Of a DNA stretch of 64,000 nt, positions 1 to 8,245 are shown one piece after another. The number at the start of each line of letters is the position of its first letter. Position 1 is the stretch's first letter. The notes beneath the pieces are model-generated. The model was not told the DNA's origin. It made no database searches and saw nothing but the letters and a program-made list of their open reading frames with translations. The translations under genes and the position numbers were made by a program. Origin of the DNA: Bradyrhizobium sp. 170 (GTDB taxonomy: Bacteria > Pseudomonadota > Alphaproteobacteria > Rhizobiales > Xanthobacteraceae); contig NZ_CP064703.1 in assembly GCF_023101085.1 (NCBI RefSeq), positions 5,208,001-5,272,000 of the forward strand, in the 5' to 3' direction.

Positions 1-467
1 ACGGGAATGGCGAGCCAGTCGTCGCCCTGCTTGCAGGTCTTTGCGGCAGCGTCGGTCCATCCGCCATACTTCTTGCCGAGATAATCGGCGACGTCGTTCA
101 TCTTCAGCGCTTTGGTCGGGAACAACTGCGGCGTCGTATGCAGGCCCCAGACTAGATCGAGGCCCGAGCCAGTGTTCGCGGAGACGGAAGCCTTTGGCTG
201 CACGTCCTCGAAGCCCTCGCTGAATACGTTCATCTCGACGCCGGTCGCCGCCTTGAATGCCGCGACCATCGCATTGAACGCGTCGTCCTCCGACGGCACA
301 AAGCGCTTCCAGCGCATCACCGTGAGCTTGGCACCCTTCTCCGGCTTCCACGGCGCGGCTTGCGCCCAGGCCTTGGCGAAATCAAGAAGCGCCGGCCCGG
401 TCAGTGCGCCGGCCGCAGCGAGCGCGGTGCCGCCCTGAAGCAGAGTGCGGCGAGTAAAATCCTGCAT
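1..467 (-). CDS. ABC transporter sugar substrate-binding protein (5' part only)
   Basis: The reading frame starts at the ATG complementary to 465-467 and runs off the left edge, so only about 155 N-terminal residues are present. It opens with a twin-arginine signal (TRRTLLQGG, then an alanine-rich hydrophobic stretch ending in AWAQA), so export by Tat is likely. The mature part (KLTVMRWKRFVPSEDDAFN, later GLDLVWGLHTTPQLFP) looks like the lobe of a group-1 extracellular solute-binding protein. The gene follows the ATPase gene by about 40 bases in the same direction, so it is the binding component of that importer. The permease genes should lie beyond the window. The substrate cannot be read from the sequence; the LacI/dehydratase neighbourhood suggests a sugar or sugar acid. 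Confidence 0.85.
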   Translation of the reverse strand, partial: MQDFTRRTLLQGGTALAAAGALTGPALLDFAKAWAQAAPWKPEKGAKLTVMRWKRFVPSEDDAFNAMVAAFKAATGVEMNVFSEGFEDVQPKASVSANTGSGLDLVWGLHTTPQLFPTKALKMNDVADYLGKKYGGWTDAAAKTCKQGDDWLAIP

Positions 468-507
468 AGTCCATCCTCCCGTTGATTTATAATTTTGACT
501 TTATTTT

Positions 508-1575
508 TTAGGCGTTCAGTCGTTTCCCGGTCTGCTCGTCGAACAGATGCACGAGCGCCGGGTCTGGCTTCAGCCGGACCTTGTCGCCCGGGTTGAATTG
601 GTGACGTTCGCGGAATACGGCGACGACCTGCTCGCCGCCGAGCTTGGCGAACACTTGGGTTTCCGAGCCAGTCGGCTCGACCACGACGATCTCGGCTTCG
701 GCGCCGTCATCGGCGATGGTGAAATGTTCGGGACGGACGCCATAAACTGCGGGCCGCCCTTCCGAATTGGCCGGCGCCGACGCCAGCGGCAGCTTGACGC
801 CATTCGGTCCCTCAAAGCCCGCGCTGCCGTTCGACTTCACCTGGCCCTTGAGGAAGTTCATCGCCGGCGAGCCGATGAAGCCCGCCACGAACTGGTTGGC
901 CGGGGTGTCGTAGAGCTCGAGCGGGGTGCCCATCTGCTCGACGACGCCGTCATGCATTACGACGATCTTGTCGGCCATGGTCATGGCTTCGATCTGGTCG
1001 TGGGTGACGTAGACCGTCGTGGTCTTCAGCCGCTGGTGCAGCTCCTTGATTTCGGTGCGCATCGCGACGCGCAGCTTGGCGTCGAGGTTGGACAAGGGTT
1101 CATCGAACAGGAACACCTGCGGATCGCGCACGATGGCGCGGCCCATCGCGACGCGCTGGCGCTGGCCGCCCGACAATTGCCGGGGATAGCGCTCGAGCAG
1201 CGGCGTCAGGGCCAGGATTTCCGCGGCGCGCTTGACGCCGTTCGAGATTTCATCGGCACTCGCGCCGCGCAGCTTGAGCGAGAAGCCCATGTTGTCGGCG
1301 ACGGTCATGTGCGGATAGAGCGCGTAGTTCTGGAACACCATCGCAATGTCGCGCTCTTTCGGCTGGACATTGTTGACGACGCGATCGCCGATCGAAATGG
1401 TTCCCGAGGTGATGTTTTCGAGGCCCGCGAGCATCCGCAACAAGGTCGACTTGCCGCAGCCGGATGGGCCGACCAGCACGACGAACTCGCCATCCTCGAT
1501 CGGAATCGACACGCCGTGCAAAACTTCAAAATTGCCGAACGACTTCCGCACGTCGCGAATCTGTACCGACGACAT
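508..1575 (-). CDS. ABC transporter ATP-binding protein, UgpC/MalK (sugar importer) family
   Basis: ATPase of a carbohydrate importer, 355 residues, the usual length for MalK/UgpC proteins. Visible motifs: Walker A GPSGCGKST (residues 36-44), signature LSGGQ (134-138), Walker B FLFDEP (155-160), an H-loop in YVTHDQ, and a C-terminal regulatory TOBE-like domain (YGVRPEHF and onward). The frame is open six codons further upstream, but a strong ribosome-binding sequence (GGGGAGAG) precedes the ATG at 1575, which was chosen. The gene is cotranscribed with the downstream binding protein. A LacI-type palindrome lies about 140 bases upstream, in the gap it shares with the divergent regulator gene. 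Confidence 0.93.
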   Translation of the reverse strand: MSSVQIRDVRKSFGNFEVLHGVSIPIEDGEFVVLVGPSGCGKSTLLRMLAGLENITSGTISIGDRVVNNVQPKERDIAMVFQNYALYPHMTVADNMGFSLKLRGASADEISNGVKRAAEILALTPLLERYPRQLSGGQRQRVAMGRAIVRDPQVFLFDEPLSNLDAKLRVAMRTEIKELHQRLKTTTVYVTHDQIEAMTMADKIVVMHDGVVEQMGTPLELYDTPANQFVAGFIGSPAMNFLKGQVKSNGSAGFEGPNGVKLPLASAPANSEGRPAVYGVRPEHFTIADDGAEAEIVVVEPTGSETQVFAKLGGEQVVAVFRERHQFNPGDKVRLKPDPALVHLFDEQTGKRLNA

Positions 1576-1715
1576 CGAACTCTCTCCCCTCATTTTCTGT
1601 TTTGTGGCGCGCCACGGGTGGGCGGCGGCGCTCTGCTGTCTTTTTCGACTTTAATGCCGGAAGCCGAATTCAACCGTCATCATCATCCGCAGTTTGGCGG
1701 TTTTTAGCAATCCGA

Positions 1716-1729
1716 TGGTAGCGCTGTCA
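1716..1729. promoter_or_regulatory. LacI-family operator candidate between ugpC-like gene and lacI-type gene
   Basis: TGGTAGCGCTGTCA, centred on the AGCGCT core at 1720-1725. It shares GGTAGCGCT with the palindrome at 2838-2857 on the other side of the regulator gene. AT-rich DNA (CAATAATTGTTCAAAC) follows, consistent with divergent promoters. LacI/GalR proteins typically bind such palindromes with a central CG step. The assignment to the adjacent regulator is inferred. Confidence 0.6.
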
Positions 1730-1771
1730 ATAATTGTTCAAACGTCTAATCTGTTGTGATATGAGCGCAAG

Positions 1772-2803
1772 ATGGGACGAAAACAGACAAAGTCTGGCAA
1801 AATCCGCCTCACCGAGGTCGCCAAGCTCGCTGGCGTCAGCCCAATCACGGCATCGCGTTTTTTCAGGAACCCCGAAGCGCTGTCGTTGAGCAAGCGGGAA
1901 CGCGTCGATAGCGCCGTGAAGGAACTGGGTTATGTACCCAATCTCGCGGCGCGCGCGTTGGCCTCGCACCGTACCGAAGTCATCGGCGTCGTGATCCCTT
2001 CCCTCACCAACAACGTGTTCGCAGATGTATTGCGCGGTGTCTACGATTCTTCCGAAGGCAGCCGCTATAGTATTCAGCTTGCCAACACCCGCTACAGTAT
2101 ATTGCAGGAAGAGAAGCTCCTGCGTTTGTTCCGGGCGCAGAAGCCGGCGGGACTGATCGTGACCGGCATCAACCAGACCGCGGAATCGCGCGCGATTCTG
2201 GAGTCCATGAATTGTCCGGTCACGCAGATCATGGAGATCGGCGACAGTCCGGTCGACATGATGGTCGGTTTCTCGCACTACGATGCGAGTTTTGCGGCCA
2301 TCTCCCACATTCTCGAGCAAGGGTGCCGGCGTATCGGATTTCTCGGTGCACGCATGGATCCTCGCGTCCAGCGGCGGCTCGAAGGGTATCGTGATGCCAT
2401 GAAAGCGGTCTCCCTGTTCGATCCGAACCTCGTTGTCACCACCTCCGTACCAACCACCGTCACGCTTGGCGGCACACTGTTCGCCGATCTTCTCGCCCAA
2501 GCGCCCGACATCGACGCGGTCTTCTGCGTCAACGATGACCTTGCTCTCGGCGTTCTGTTTGAATGCCAGCGCCGCCAGATATCGGTTCCCAGTGACCTGG
2601 CCATTGTCGGCTTCAACGACCTGGAGTTCATGGCTTCCGCGGTCCCCTCACTCACCAGCGTGCGCACCAATCGCTACGAAATGGGCCGGCACGCCGTGAC
2701 GATGGTGATCGACGCGATCGAGGGCCGTCGCCCGCGGGAGCCGGTTCTCAACCTTGGTTTTCAGTTGATGGTCCGCGAGAGCTCGACGCCGCAAAGCACT
2801 TGA
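1772..2803 (+). CDS. LacI/GalR-family transcriptional regulator
   Basis: A 343-residue LacI-type repressor. The N-terminal helix-turn-helix with hinge helix is clear (LTEVAKLAGVSPITASRFF at about residues 14-32, later YVPNLAARALASHRTEVIG), followed by a periplasmic-binding-protein-like effector domain (IGVVIPSLTNNVFADVL; FCVNDDLALGVL; IVGFNDLEF). It is most like the gluconate-type GntR branch of the family. Divergent from the ABC transporter and codirectional with the dehydratase gene, with matching palindromes in both flanking gaps, it probably controls transport and catabolism together. The effector is likely the imported sugar or an aldonate intermediate, which is inference. Confidence 0.93.
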   Translation: MGRKQTKSGKIRLTEVAKLAGVSPITASRFFRNPEALSLSKRERVDSAVKELGYVPNLAARALASHRTEVIGVVIPSLTNNVFADVLRGVYDSSEGSRYSIQLANTRYSILQEEKLLRLFRAQKPAGLIVTGINQTAESRAILESMNCPVTQIMEIGDSPVDMMVGFSHYDASFAAISHILEQGCRRIGFLGARMDPRVQRRLEGYRDAMKAVSLFDPNLVVTTSVPTTVTLGGTLFADLLAQAPDIDAVFCVNDDLALGVLFECQRRQISVPSDLAIVGFNDLEFMASAVPSLTSVRTNRYEMGRHAVTMVIDAIEGRRPREPVLNLGFQLMVRESSTPQST

Positions 2804-2837
2804 TCGCCGTCTGCGGCTTGGATTGCGCGTGGACAGA

Positions 2838-2857
2838 AAATGGTAGCGCTACCTTTT
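2838..2857. promoter_or_regulatory. LacI-family operator candidate upstream of the dehydratase operon
   Basis: AAATGGTAGCGCTACCTTTT is a 20-base palindrome with a single mismatched pair (T/T at the fourth position from each end), perfect over GGTAGCGCTACC. It lies 35 bases after the regulator gene and about 125 bases before the dehydratase start, where an operator would be expected. It matches the site at 1716-1729. Confidence 0.7.
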
Positions 2858-2980
2858 GGGTCGAACTAAGATCGGATTGCTCGGACGGGAGAAGGCAAGC
2901 GCGTTGCAGCGGATGAAATTCTTGGCATGGTCGCTGCCGTGACTTAAGCCGTCCACGAGTTTGCAGTGCGGGAGGAACCA

Positions 2981-4801
2981 ATGAAAAAGAACGACAACAA
3001 AACTGCCACCAACGGCAAGGGCCGGAAACTACGTTCCCTCGAGTGGTTCAACAACCCGCATAACCCGGGAATGACCGCGCTCTATCTCGAGCGCTATCTC
3101 AATTACGGCCTGACCCGCGAGGAATTGCAATCCGGCAAGCCGATCATCGGTATCGCGCAGACCGGCAACGACCTCTCCCCGTGCAACCGCCACCATCTCG
3201 AACTGGCGCACCGGGTGCGCGAAGGCATCCGCGCGGCCGGCGGCATCGCGATGGAATTTCCGACGCATCCGATCCAGGAAACCGGAAAGCGGCCGACCGC
3301 GGCGCTCGACCGCAACCTCGCCTATCTTGGCCTGGTCGAAATCCTGTTCGGCTATCCGCTTGATGGCGTGGTGCTGACCACCGGCTGCGACAAGACCACG
3401 CCGGCCTGCCTGATGGCGGCGGCGACCGTCAATCTGCCCGCGATCGTGCTCTCGGGCGGCCCGATGCTGAACGGCTGGTTCAACGGCGAGCGCACCGGTT
3501 CAGGCACCGTCGTCTGGAAGCAACGCGAACGGCTTGCCGCCGGCGAGATCGACTACAACGAGTTTATCGAAATCGTGGCCTCTTCGGCCCCGTCGGTCGG
3601 CCACTGCAACACGATGGGCACCGCCTCGACCATGAACTCGCTTGCGGAAGCGCTCGGCATGTCGCTGCCGGGCTGCGCGGCGATTCCCGCGCCCTATCGC
3701 GAGCGCGGCCAGATCGCCTACGAGACGGGAAAGCGGATCGTCGAGATGGTCTGGGAGGACCTCAAGCCTTCCGACGTCCTGACCCGCAAGGCGTTCGAGA
3801 ACTGCATCGTGGTGAATTCGGCGATCGGCGGATCGACCAACGCGCCGATCCATATCAACGCGCTGGCCCGGCATGTCGGCGTCGAGCTCTCGATCGACGA
3901 CTGGCAGAAGCACGGCCACGACATTCCGCTGCTGGTGAACATGCAGCCGGCCGGTTTTTATCTCGGCGAGGAATATCATCGCGCCGGCGGCGTGCCGGCG
4001 GTGGTACGCGAATTGATGGCGCACAAGCGCATCCATGAGGACGCCGTGACGGTCAACGGCCGCACCATGGGCGAGAACTGCCGCGAGGCACCCAAGCCCG
4101 ACGGCGACGTGATCTGGAGCTACGACAAGCCGCTGGTGAAGGACGCCGGCTTCCTGGTGCTGCGCGGCAACCTGTTCGATTCCGCGATCATGAAGACCAG
4201 CGTGATCTCGAAGGAATTCCGCGACCGCTATTTGATCAATCCCAAGGACCCGAACGCGTTCGAAGGCCGCGCCATCGTGTTCGAAGGGCCTGAGGATTAT
4301 CATGACCGGATCGACGATCCCGCGCTCAATATTGACGAGCACTGCGTGCTGTTCATCCGCGGCGCCGGGCCGATCGGCTATCCCGGCGGCGCCGAGGTGG
4401 TGAACATGCAGCCGCCGGCGGCGCTGATCAAACGCGGCATCCTGTCGCTGCCCTGCATCGGGGACGGAAGGCAGTCCGGTACCTCAGGCTCACCGTCGAT
4501 CCTCAACGCCTCGCCGGAAGCCGCCGCCGACGGTGGGCTTGCGATCTTAAGGACCGGCGACAAGGTTCGCATCGACCTCAACAAGGGCGACGCCAACATC
4601 CTGATCACGAGCGATGAGTTGAAGAAGCGTCGCGCCGAGCTGAAGGACAAGGGCGGCTTCCCCTACCCGGCCAACCAGACACCGTGGCAGGAGCTCTATC
4701 GTTCGACCGTCGGCCAGCAGGCCACCGGCGCCTGCATGGAGCTCGCCACGCGCTATCAAAATATTGCGGGCACGGTCGGCGTGGCGCGGGATAATCATTG
4801 A
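2981..4801 (+). CDS. IlvD/Edd-family sugar-acid dehydratase (XylD-like, probably D-xylonate or related aldonate)
   Basis: Iron-sulfur dehydratase that converts an aldonate to a 2-keto-3-deoxy sugar acid. 606 residues from the ATG at 2981, chosen because GGAGGA stands six bases upstream; a GTG at 2966 is in frame but weaker. Cluster-ligand cysteines are visible at C68 (LSPCNRHH), C136 (TTGCDKTTP) and C209 ([11 protein letters not shown]). By recall the protein resembles Caulobacter XylD over its whole length (start [17 protein letters not shown], end TPWQELYR...YQ), so D-xylonate is the leading substrate; L-arabinonate or another aldonate is possible. It is followed by two SDR dehydrogenases, as expected for a non-phosphorylating sugar oxidation pathway. 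Confidence 0.9.
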   Translation: MKKNDNKTATNGKGRKLRSLEWFNNPHNPGMTALYLERYLNYGLTREELQSGKPIIGIAQTGNDLSPCNRHHLELAHRVREGIRAAGGIAMEFPTHPIQETGKRPTAALDRNLAYLGLVEILFGYPLDGVVLTTGCDKTTPACLMAAATVNLPAIVLSGGPMLNGWFNGERTGSGTVVWKQRERLAAGEIDYNEFIEIVASSAPSVGHCNTMGTASTMNSLAEALGMSLPGCAAIPAPYRERGQIAYETGKRIVEMVWEDLKPSDVLTRKAFENCIVVNSAIGGSTNAPIHINALARHVGVELSIDDWQKHGHDIPLLVNMQPAGFYLGEEYHRAGGVPAVVRELMAHKRIHEDAVTVNGRTMGENCREAPKPDGDVIWSYDKPLVKDAGFLVLRGNLFDSAIMKTSVISKEFRDRYLINPKDPNAFEGRAIVFEGPEDYHDRIDDPALNIDEHCVLFIRGAGPIGYPGGAEVVNMQPPAALIKRGILSLPCIGDGRQSGTSGSPSILNASPEAAADGGLAILRTGDKVRIDLNKGDANILITSDELKKRRAELKDKGGFPYPANQTPWQELYRSTVGQQATGACMELATRYQNIAGTVGVARDNH

Positions 4802-4809
4802 CCATTGCC

Positions 4810-4950
4810 GTCATTGCGAGCGCAGCGACTTGTCCGCCGTAGCTCAACGAGCGAAGGCGGAAGCAATCCATCGTGCCGCAAGGCGAGAATGGATTGCTTC
4901 GTCGCTTCGCTCCCTTGTGCAAACGCGTCGCGTTTGTCGCAGGCAATGAC
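4810..4950. repeat. Composite palindromic repeat (GTCATTGCGAGCG...CAATGAC type) with a nested second hairpin
   Basis: The left end GTCATTGCGAGCGCAGCGA and right end ...GGCAATGAC form a long inverted repeat with AGCAATCCAT/ATGGATTGCT inside. It is the same family as the element at 29362-29437. A second hairpin, TCCGCC...GGCGGA enclosing GTAGCTCAACGAGCGAA (4833-4861), is inserted in its left arm. It fills the gap between the dehydratase and the first SDR gene and could act as an RNA processing or stability element. Confidence 0.8.
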
Positions 4951-4973
4951 GAAAGGATAAGGAGAAGAAAAAA

Positions 4974-5708
4974 ATGTCAGACCGTCTGAAGGGCAAGCGC
5001 GCATTCGTCACCGCCGCCGCCGTGGGCATCGGCCGCGCCTGTGCAGTGGCTTTTGCGCGCGAAGGGGCGACCGTGTTCGCCACCGACATCGACGAGGCCA
5101 AGCTCGCCGCGCTCAAGAGCGAAGGAATCGCGGAAGTGGCCAGGCTCGATGCGCGCGACAGCGCAGCGGTTGCCGCCATGGCCAAGCGCGCCGGCAACAC
5201 CGACATCCTGCTCAATGCCGCCGGCTTCGTGCATCACGGTACCGTGCTGGATTGCTCCGACGAAGACTGGGATTTTTCGTTCGACCTCAACGTCAAGTCG
5301 ATGCACCGCACGATCCGCGCATTCCTGCCGGGCATGCTGGAAAATGGCCGCGGCGCGATCGTCAACATCTCTTCCGCCGCCGGCGTGTTCAAGGCAGCAC
5401 CCAACCGCTACGTCTACGGCGCGACCAAGGCCGCCGTCGCCGCGCTGACGCGCTCGGTCGCCGTCGATTTCGTCAGCAAGGGCGTACGATGCAACTGCAT
5501 CTGCCCCGGCACCATCGAAACCCCTTCGATGCTCGATCGCGCCGCCGCCGCCGGCCCCAACGGACGCGAGATGTTCATCTCACGGCAGCCGATGGGACGG
5601 CTCGGCACCGCCGAGGAGATCGCTTCGCTCGCCGTCTATCTCGCCAGCGACGAAAGCGCGTTCACCACGGGTGTCGCGCATGTCATCGACGGTGGCTGGA
5701 CGCTGTAA
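4974..5708 (+). CDS. SDR-family NAD(P)-dependent oxidoreductase (2-keto-3-deoxy-L-fuconate dehydrogenase-like)
   Basis: Classical short-chain dehydrogenase of 244 residues. The cofactor loop reads VTAAAVGIG (13-20), with Ala replacing the usual Gly of TGxxxGIG. The active site shows Ser in NISSAAG and YGATK (Y148, K152); NAAG (81-84) stabilises the fold. The sequence style (LKGKRAFVTAAAVGIGRA, ARLDARD, RYVYGATKAAV) recalls the BDH2/2-keto-3-deoxy-L-fuconate dehydrogenase branch. Position directly after the aldonate dehydratase suggests that it oxidises the 2-keto-3-deoxy acid. AAGGAGAAG precedes the start. Substrate is inferred. Confidence 0.88.
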   Translation: MSDRLKGKRAFVTAAAVGIGRACAVAFAREGATVFATDIDEAKLAALKSEGIAEVARLDARDSAAVAAMAKRAGNTDILLNAAGFVHHGTVLDCSDEDWDFSFDLNVKSMHRTIRAFLPGMLENGRGAIVNISSAAGVFKAAPNRYVYGATKAAVAALTRSVAVDFVSKGVRCNCICPGTIETPSMLDRAAAAGPNGREMFISRQPMGRLGTAEEIASLAVYLASDESAFTTGVAHVIDGGWTL

Positions 5709-5723
5709 CGCAGGAGAAATCTC

Positions 5724-6470
5724 ATGAACAAGATCGATCTGAACGGCCGTTGCGCCGTGGTCACCGGCGGGGCGCAGGGTTTTGGGCGCGCCATCGCCGA
5801 GCGCTTCGCAGCCTCCGGCGCCAAGGTCGCGATCTGGGATCACGACCTGCCGTTTGCGGAAAAGACCGCCAGGGAAATCGGCCCTGCCGTGTCGGCCTTC
5901 AAGGTCGACGTTTCCGATCTCGCCGCGGTCGAGAAGACGCGTGACGAGACGCTGAAGGCGCTCGGCAAGATCGACATCCTCGTCAACAATGCCGGCATCG
6001 CCGGCATCAACAAGACGGTGTGGGAGACCGACCTCGAGGAATGGCGCAAGGTGCTGCGCATCAATCTCGACGGCCCCTTCATCTGCTGCAAGGCGGTGGT
6101 GCCGGCGATGCTGGCGCAGAAATACGGCCGCATCGTCAACATCGCCTCGATCGCCGGCAAGGAAGGCAACCCCAACGCCGCGCATTATTCCGCCTCGAAA
6201 GCCGGCCTGATCGCACTGACCAAGTCGCTCGGCAAGGAGCTCGCGCAACACGACATCCTCGTCAACGCGGTGACGCCAGCGGCGGCGAAAACCGCGATCT
6301 TCGACCAGCTCACGCAGCAGCACATCGACTTCATGCTGTCGAAGATTCCGAAGGGACGATTTGTGCTGGTGGAAGAACTCGCGGCGATGGTGGCGTGGCT
6401 GGCGTCGGAAGACTGCGCGTTCTCGACCGGCGCGGTGTTCGACATTTCCGGCGGCCGGGCGACTTATTAG
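5724..6470 (+). CDS. SDR-family NAD(P)-dependent oxidoreductase (FabG-like sugar dehydrogenase)
   Basis: A second short-chain dehydrogenase, 248 residues, 15 bases after the first and preceded by AGGAGAA. Motifs: TGGAQGFG (14-21), NNAG (88-91), Ser in NIASIAG, and YSASK with Y155 and K159. The acidic residue after beta-2 (IWDHD) favours NAD. It ends ISGGRATY, where most SDRs have DGG. In this operon it could be the first, aldose-oxidising step or a later keto-acid oxidation; the sequence does not decide. Confidence 0.88.
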   Translation: MNKIDLNGRCAVVTGGAQGFGRAIAERFAASGAKVAIWDHDLPFAEKTAREIGPAVSAFKVDVSDLAAVEKTRDETLKALGKIDILVNNAGIAGINKTVWETDLEEWRKVLRINLDGPFICCKAVVPAMLAQKYGRIVNIASIAGKEGNPNAAHYSASKAGLIALTKSLGKELAQHDILVNAVTPAAAKTAIFDQLTQQHIDFMLSKIPKGRFVLVEELAAMVAWLASEDCAFSTGAVFDISGGRATY

Positions 6471-6573
6471 CCGATAGACTGTTGGCGCCGAGGCGAGACC
6501 CATACGACAACGGCGGCTGCCTTCTTACGGCCCGTCGGTTGGATCGCCCGAGCAAACTGCTGGACAAAAAACG

Positions 6574-6963
6574 ATGCCATTGAAACTTCGATCGATAAAC
6601 GCCAAGTCGGCCCCTGAGGCGGTCGGCGGTTATTCCCAAGCCCTGGAAGCAACGAACAGCATCCGGCGGCTTTACATCAGCGGTCAGATTCCCATGGCTC
6701 GCGGCGGCGCGGTGCCGCACAGCTTTGCTGAACAAGCGAAGCTTGTATGGGCCAACGTCCTTGCGCAGCTCGAAGCCGCAGACATGACGATCGGCAATCT
6801 TGTGAAGGTTACGATCTTCCTGTCTGACAGAAAATACGCGCTCGAAAACCGTCAAGCGCGACACGAGGCTTTGGGTGATCACGCCCCCGCGCTTACAGTT
6901 ATCATTGCAGGCATTTTCGACGAAGCCTGGCTATTGGAAATAGAGGCCATTGCCGAGGCGTAA
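6574..6963 (+). CDS. RidA/YjgF-family protein lacking the catalytic arginine
   Basis: 129 residues, normal for the RidA family of small trimeric proteins that hydrolyse reactive enamine/imine intermediates. Recognisable features: GGYSQALEA near the N-terminus, LYISGQIP, and the C-terminal LEIEAIAEA. In canonical RidA an arginine stands in the strand before the last one (pattern xRSxV). Here the aligned stretch reads APALTV, so the residue that binds the imino-acid carboxylate seems absent, placing this protein in a Rid subgroup without proven deaminase activity. It lies about 100 bases after the SDR operon and may be transcribed with it. Confidence 0.85.
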   Translation: MPLKLRSINAKSAPEAVGGYSQALEATNSIRRLYISGQIPMARGGAVPHSFAEQAKLVWANVLAQLEAADMTIGNLVKVTIFLSDRKYALENRQARHEALGDHAPALTVIIAGIFDEAWLLEIEAIAEA

Positions 6964-7018
6964 CGAGTATCACCAGGATACCAACCGCCAGAACGGCGAA
7001 TGCAGCCGCGGAGACACA

Positions 7019-7408
7019 ATGACCAGAGAAGGTGGATGCCTGTGTGGCACGGTCCGGTTCAAGGCCGAGGGCGAGCCGCTCAACGTCCGCGTCTGCCACT
7101 GCCGCAACTGCCAGAAGGCGATGGGCTCGCCGTTCTTTGCCCGCGCGCTGTTCGACCAACGGGCGCTTTCGGTCGAGGGCGACACCGCGCGCTACCCGTC
7201 ATCGGAGGCGCTCGACCGGGTGTTCTGCAAGGTTTGCGGGACGCGCCTATTTTCCCGGCGGACCAACGGTACCGTGGTCGGCGTTGCGCTGGCCGTCTTC
7301 GACGACCGCAACGCCTTTGCACCGACCGGGCACATCTGGGTCTCGGAAAAGATGGCCTGGGTGCGGCTCGACGACGGTTTACCGCAATATCAGGAGACGG
7401 TTCCGTAG
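7019..7408 (+). CDS. GFA (glutathione-dependent formaldehyde-activating)/CENP-V-family protein
   Basis: 129 residues with the zinc-binding cysteine pattern of the GFA fold: GGCLCGTVRF near the start, CHCRNCQ, and FCKVCGTRLF. The ATG at 7019 directly before TREGGCLCG was chosen; the open frame extends upstream but its sequence does not look family-like. Members bind zinc and in some cases accelerate the glutathione-formaldehyde reaction; most have no known substrate. The stop codon TAG (7406-7408) lies inside the palindromic repeat that starts at 7405. Confidence 0.88.
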   Translation: MTREGGCLCGTVRFKAEGEPLNVRVCHCRNCQKAMGSPFFARALFDQRALSVEGDTARYPSSEALDRVFCKVCGTRLFSRRTNGTVVGVALAVFDDRNAFAPTGHIWVSEKMAWVRLDDGLPQYQETVP

Positions 7409-7493
7409 CCCGGATGGAGCGCCAGCGTAATCCGGGATTATTTCACATGCGGATGGATCGATCCCGGATTGCGCTTCGCTCCATCCGGGCTAC
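7405..7493. repeat. Palindromic repeat GTAGCCCGGATGGAGCG...CTCCATCCGGGCTAC
   Basis: Long inverted repeat: the left arm GTAGCCCGGATGGAGCG with AATCCGGGA further in, and the right arm TCCCGGATTGCGCTTCG then CTCCATCCGGGCTAC. It is a different family from the CATTGCGAGCG elements. Its first bases supply the stop codon of the preceding gene, and it ends about 28 bases before the protease gene. Confidence 0.85.
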
Positions 7494-7520
7494 GATGCCG
7501 GGCAAACCGGGGCAGATCGA

Positions 7521-8201
7521 TTGAACATCTCACTCTACGGCATCTCGATCTGGATTCTCCCCCTCCTCATCGCCATCACCTTCCATGAGGCCGCGCACGC
7601 ATTTGTGGCATACAAGCTCGGCGACAATACCGCCTGGCAGCTTGGCCGGGTCAGCTTCAACCCTTTCAAGCATATCGATCCGTTCGGGACCGTGATTCTG
7701 CCGGGCGTGCTGCTGCTGGCGCACTCCCCGTTCCTGTTCGGCTACGCCAAGCCGGTCCCGGTGAATTTCCGGAACCTGAACAACCCGCGGCTCGACATGG
7801 TCTGGGTGGCGCTGGCCGGCCCCGTCACCAACATCATCCTGGCGACGATCGTGGCGTTTGCCTTCCATGCCCTGCCTTTGGTGCCGGCGGACGCCGCCAA
7901 ATGGACGGCGGACAACCTCAAAAATGCTTTCCTGATCAATATCGTGCTGGCGATCTTCAACATGATGCCGATCCCGCCGCTGGACGGCGGCCGGGTCGCC
8001 GTTGGGCTGCTGCCGCAGGTGCTGGCTTACCCGCTGTCGCGGCTGGAACCCTACGGGATGCTGATCCTGCTCGGCCTTTTGATCCTGCTGCCCGTCATCG
8101 GCGCGCAGCTCGGCCTAAATCTTGATGTTATTTCGGCGATACTTCGGACACTGACCGGATATGTGATCAGCGCGCTTCTCTTCATCACCGGCAACGCTTA
8201 A
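7521..8201 (+). CDS. Site-2 protease (M50 family) membrane metalloprotease
   Basis: Intramembrane zinc protease of the compact S2P type with no PDZ domain; 226 residues is usual. HEAAH (residues 23-27) supplies two zinc ligands and the catalytic Glu, and NMMPIPPLDGGR carries the third ligand (Asp) in a later membrane segment. About six hydrophobic segments are visible. The start is TTG at 7521; no better ATG lies upstream and the first hydrophobic segment begins directly after it. Substrates are unknown; the family often cleaves membrane-bound regulators. Confidence 0.88.
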   Translation: MNISLYGISIWILPLLIAITFHEAAHAFVAYKLGDNTAWQLGRVSFNPFKHIDPFGTVILPGVLLLAHSPFLFGYAKPVPVNFRNLNNPRLDMVWVALAGPVTNIILATIVAFAFHALPLVPADAAKWTADNLKNAFLINIVLAIFNMMPIPPLDGGRVAVGLLPQVLAYPLSRLEPYGMLILLGLLILLPVIGAQLGLNLDVISAILRTLTGYVISALLFITGNA

Positions 8202-8245
8202 ACTTCAGATAGAAAACAGAGGACAGGGAAGAATCAGCTCGGGCC

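Noticed and set aside
547..1707. 386-residue open frame on the plus strand opposite the UgpC-like gene
   Set aside because: Arg/His/Asp-rich translation with no domain; it is the antisense shadow of a well-conserved ATPase gene in GC-rich DNA.
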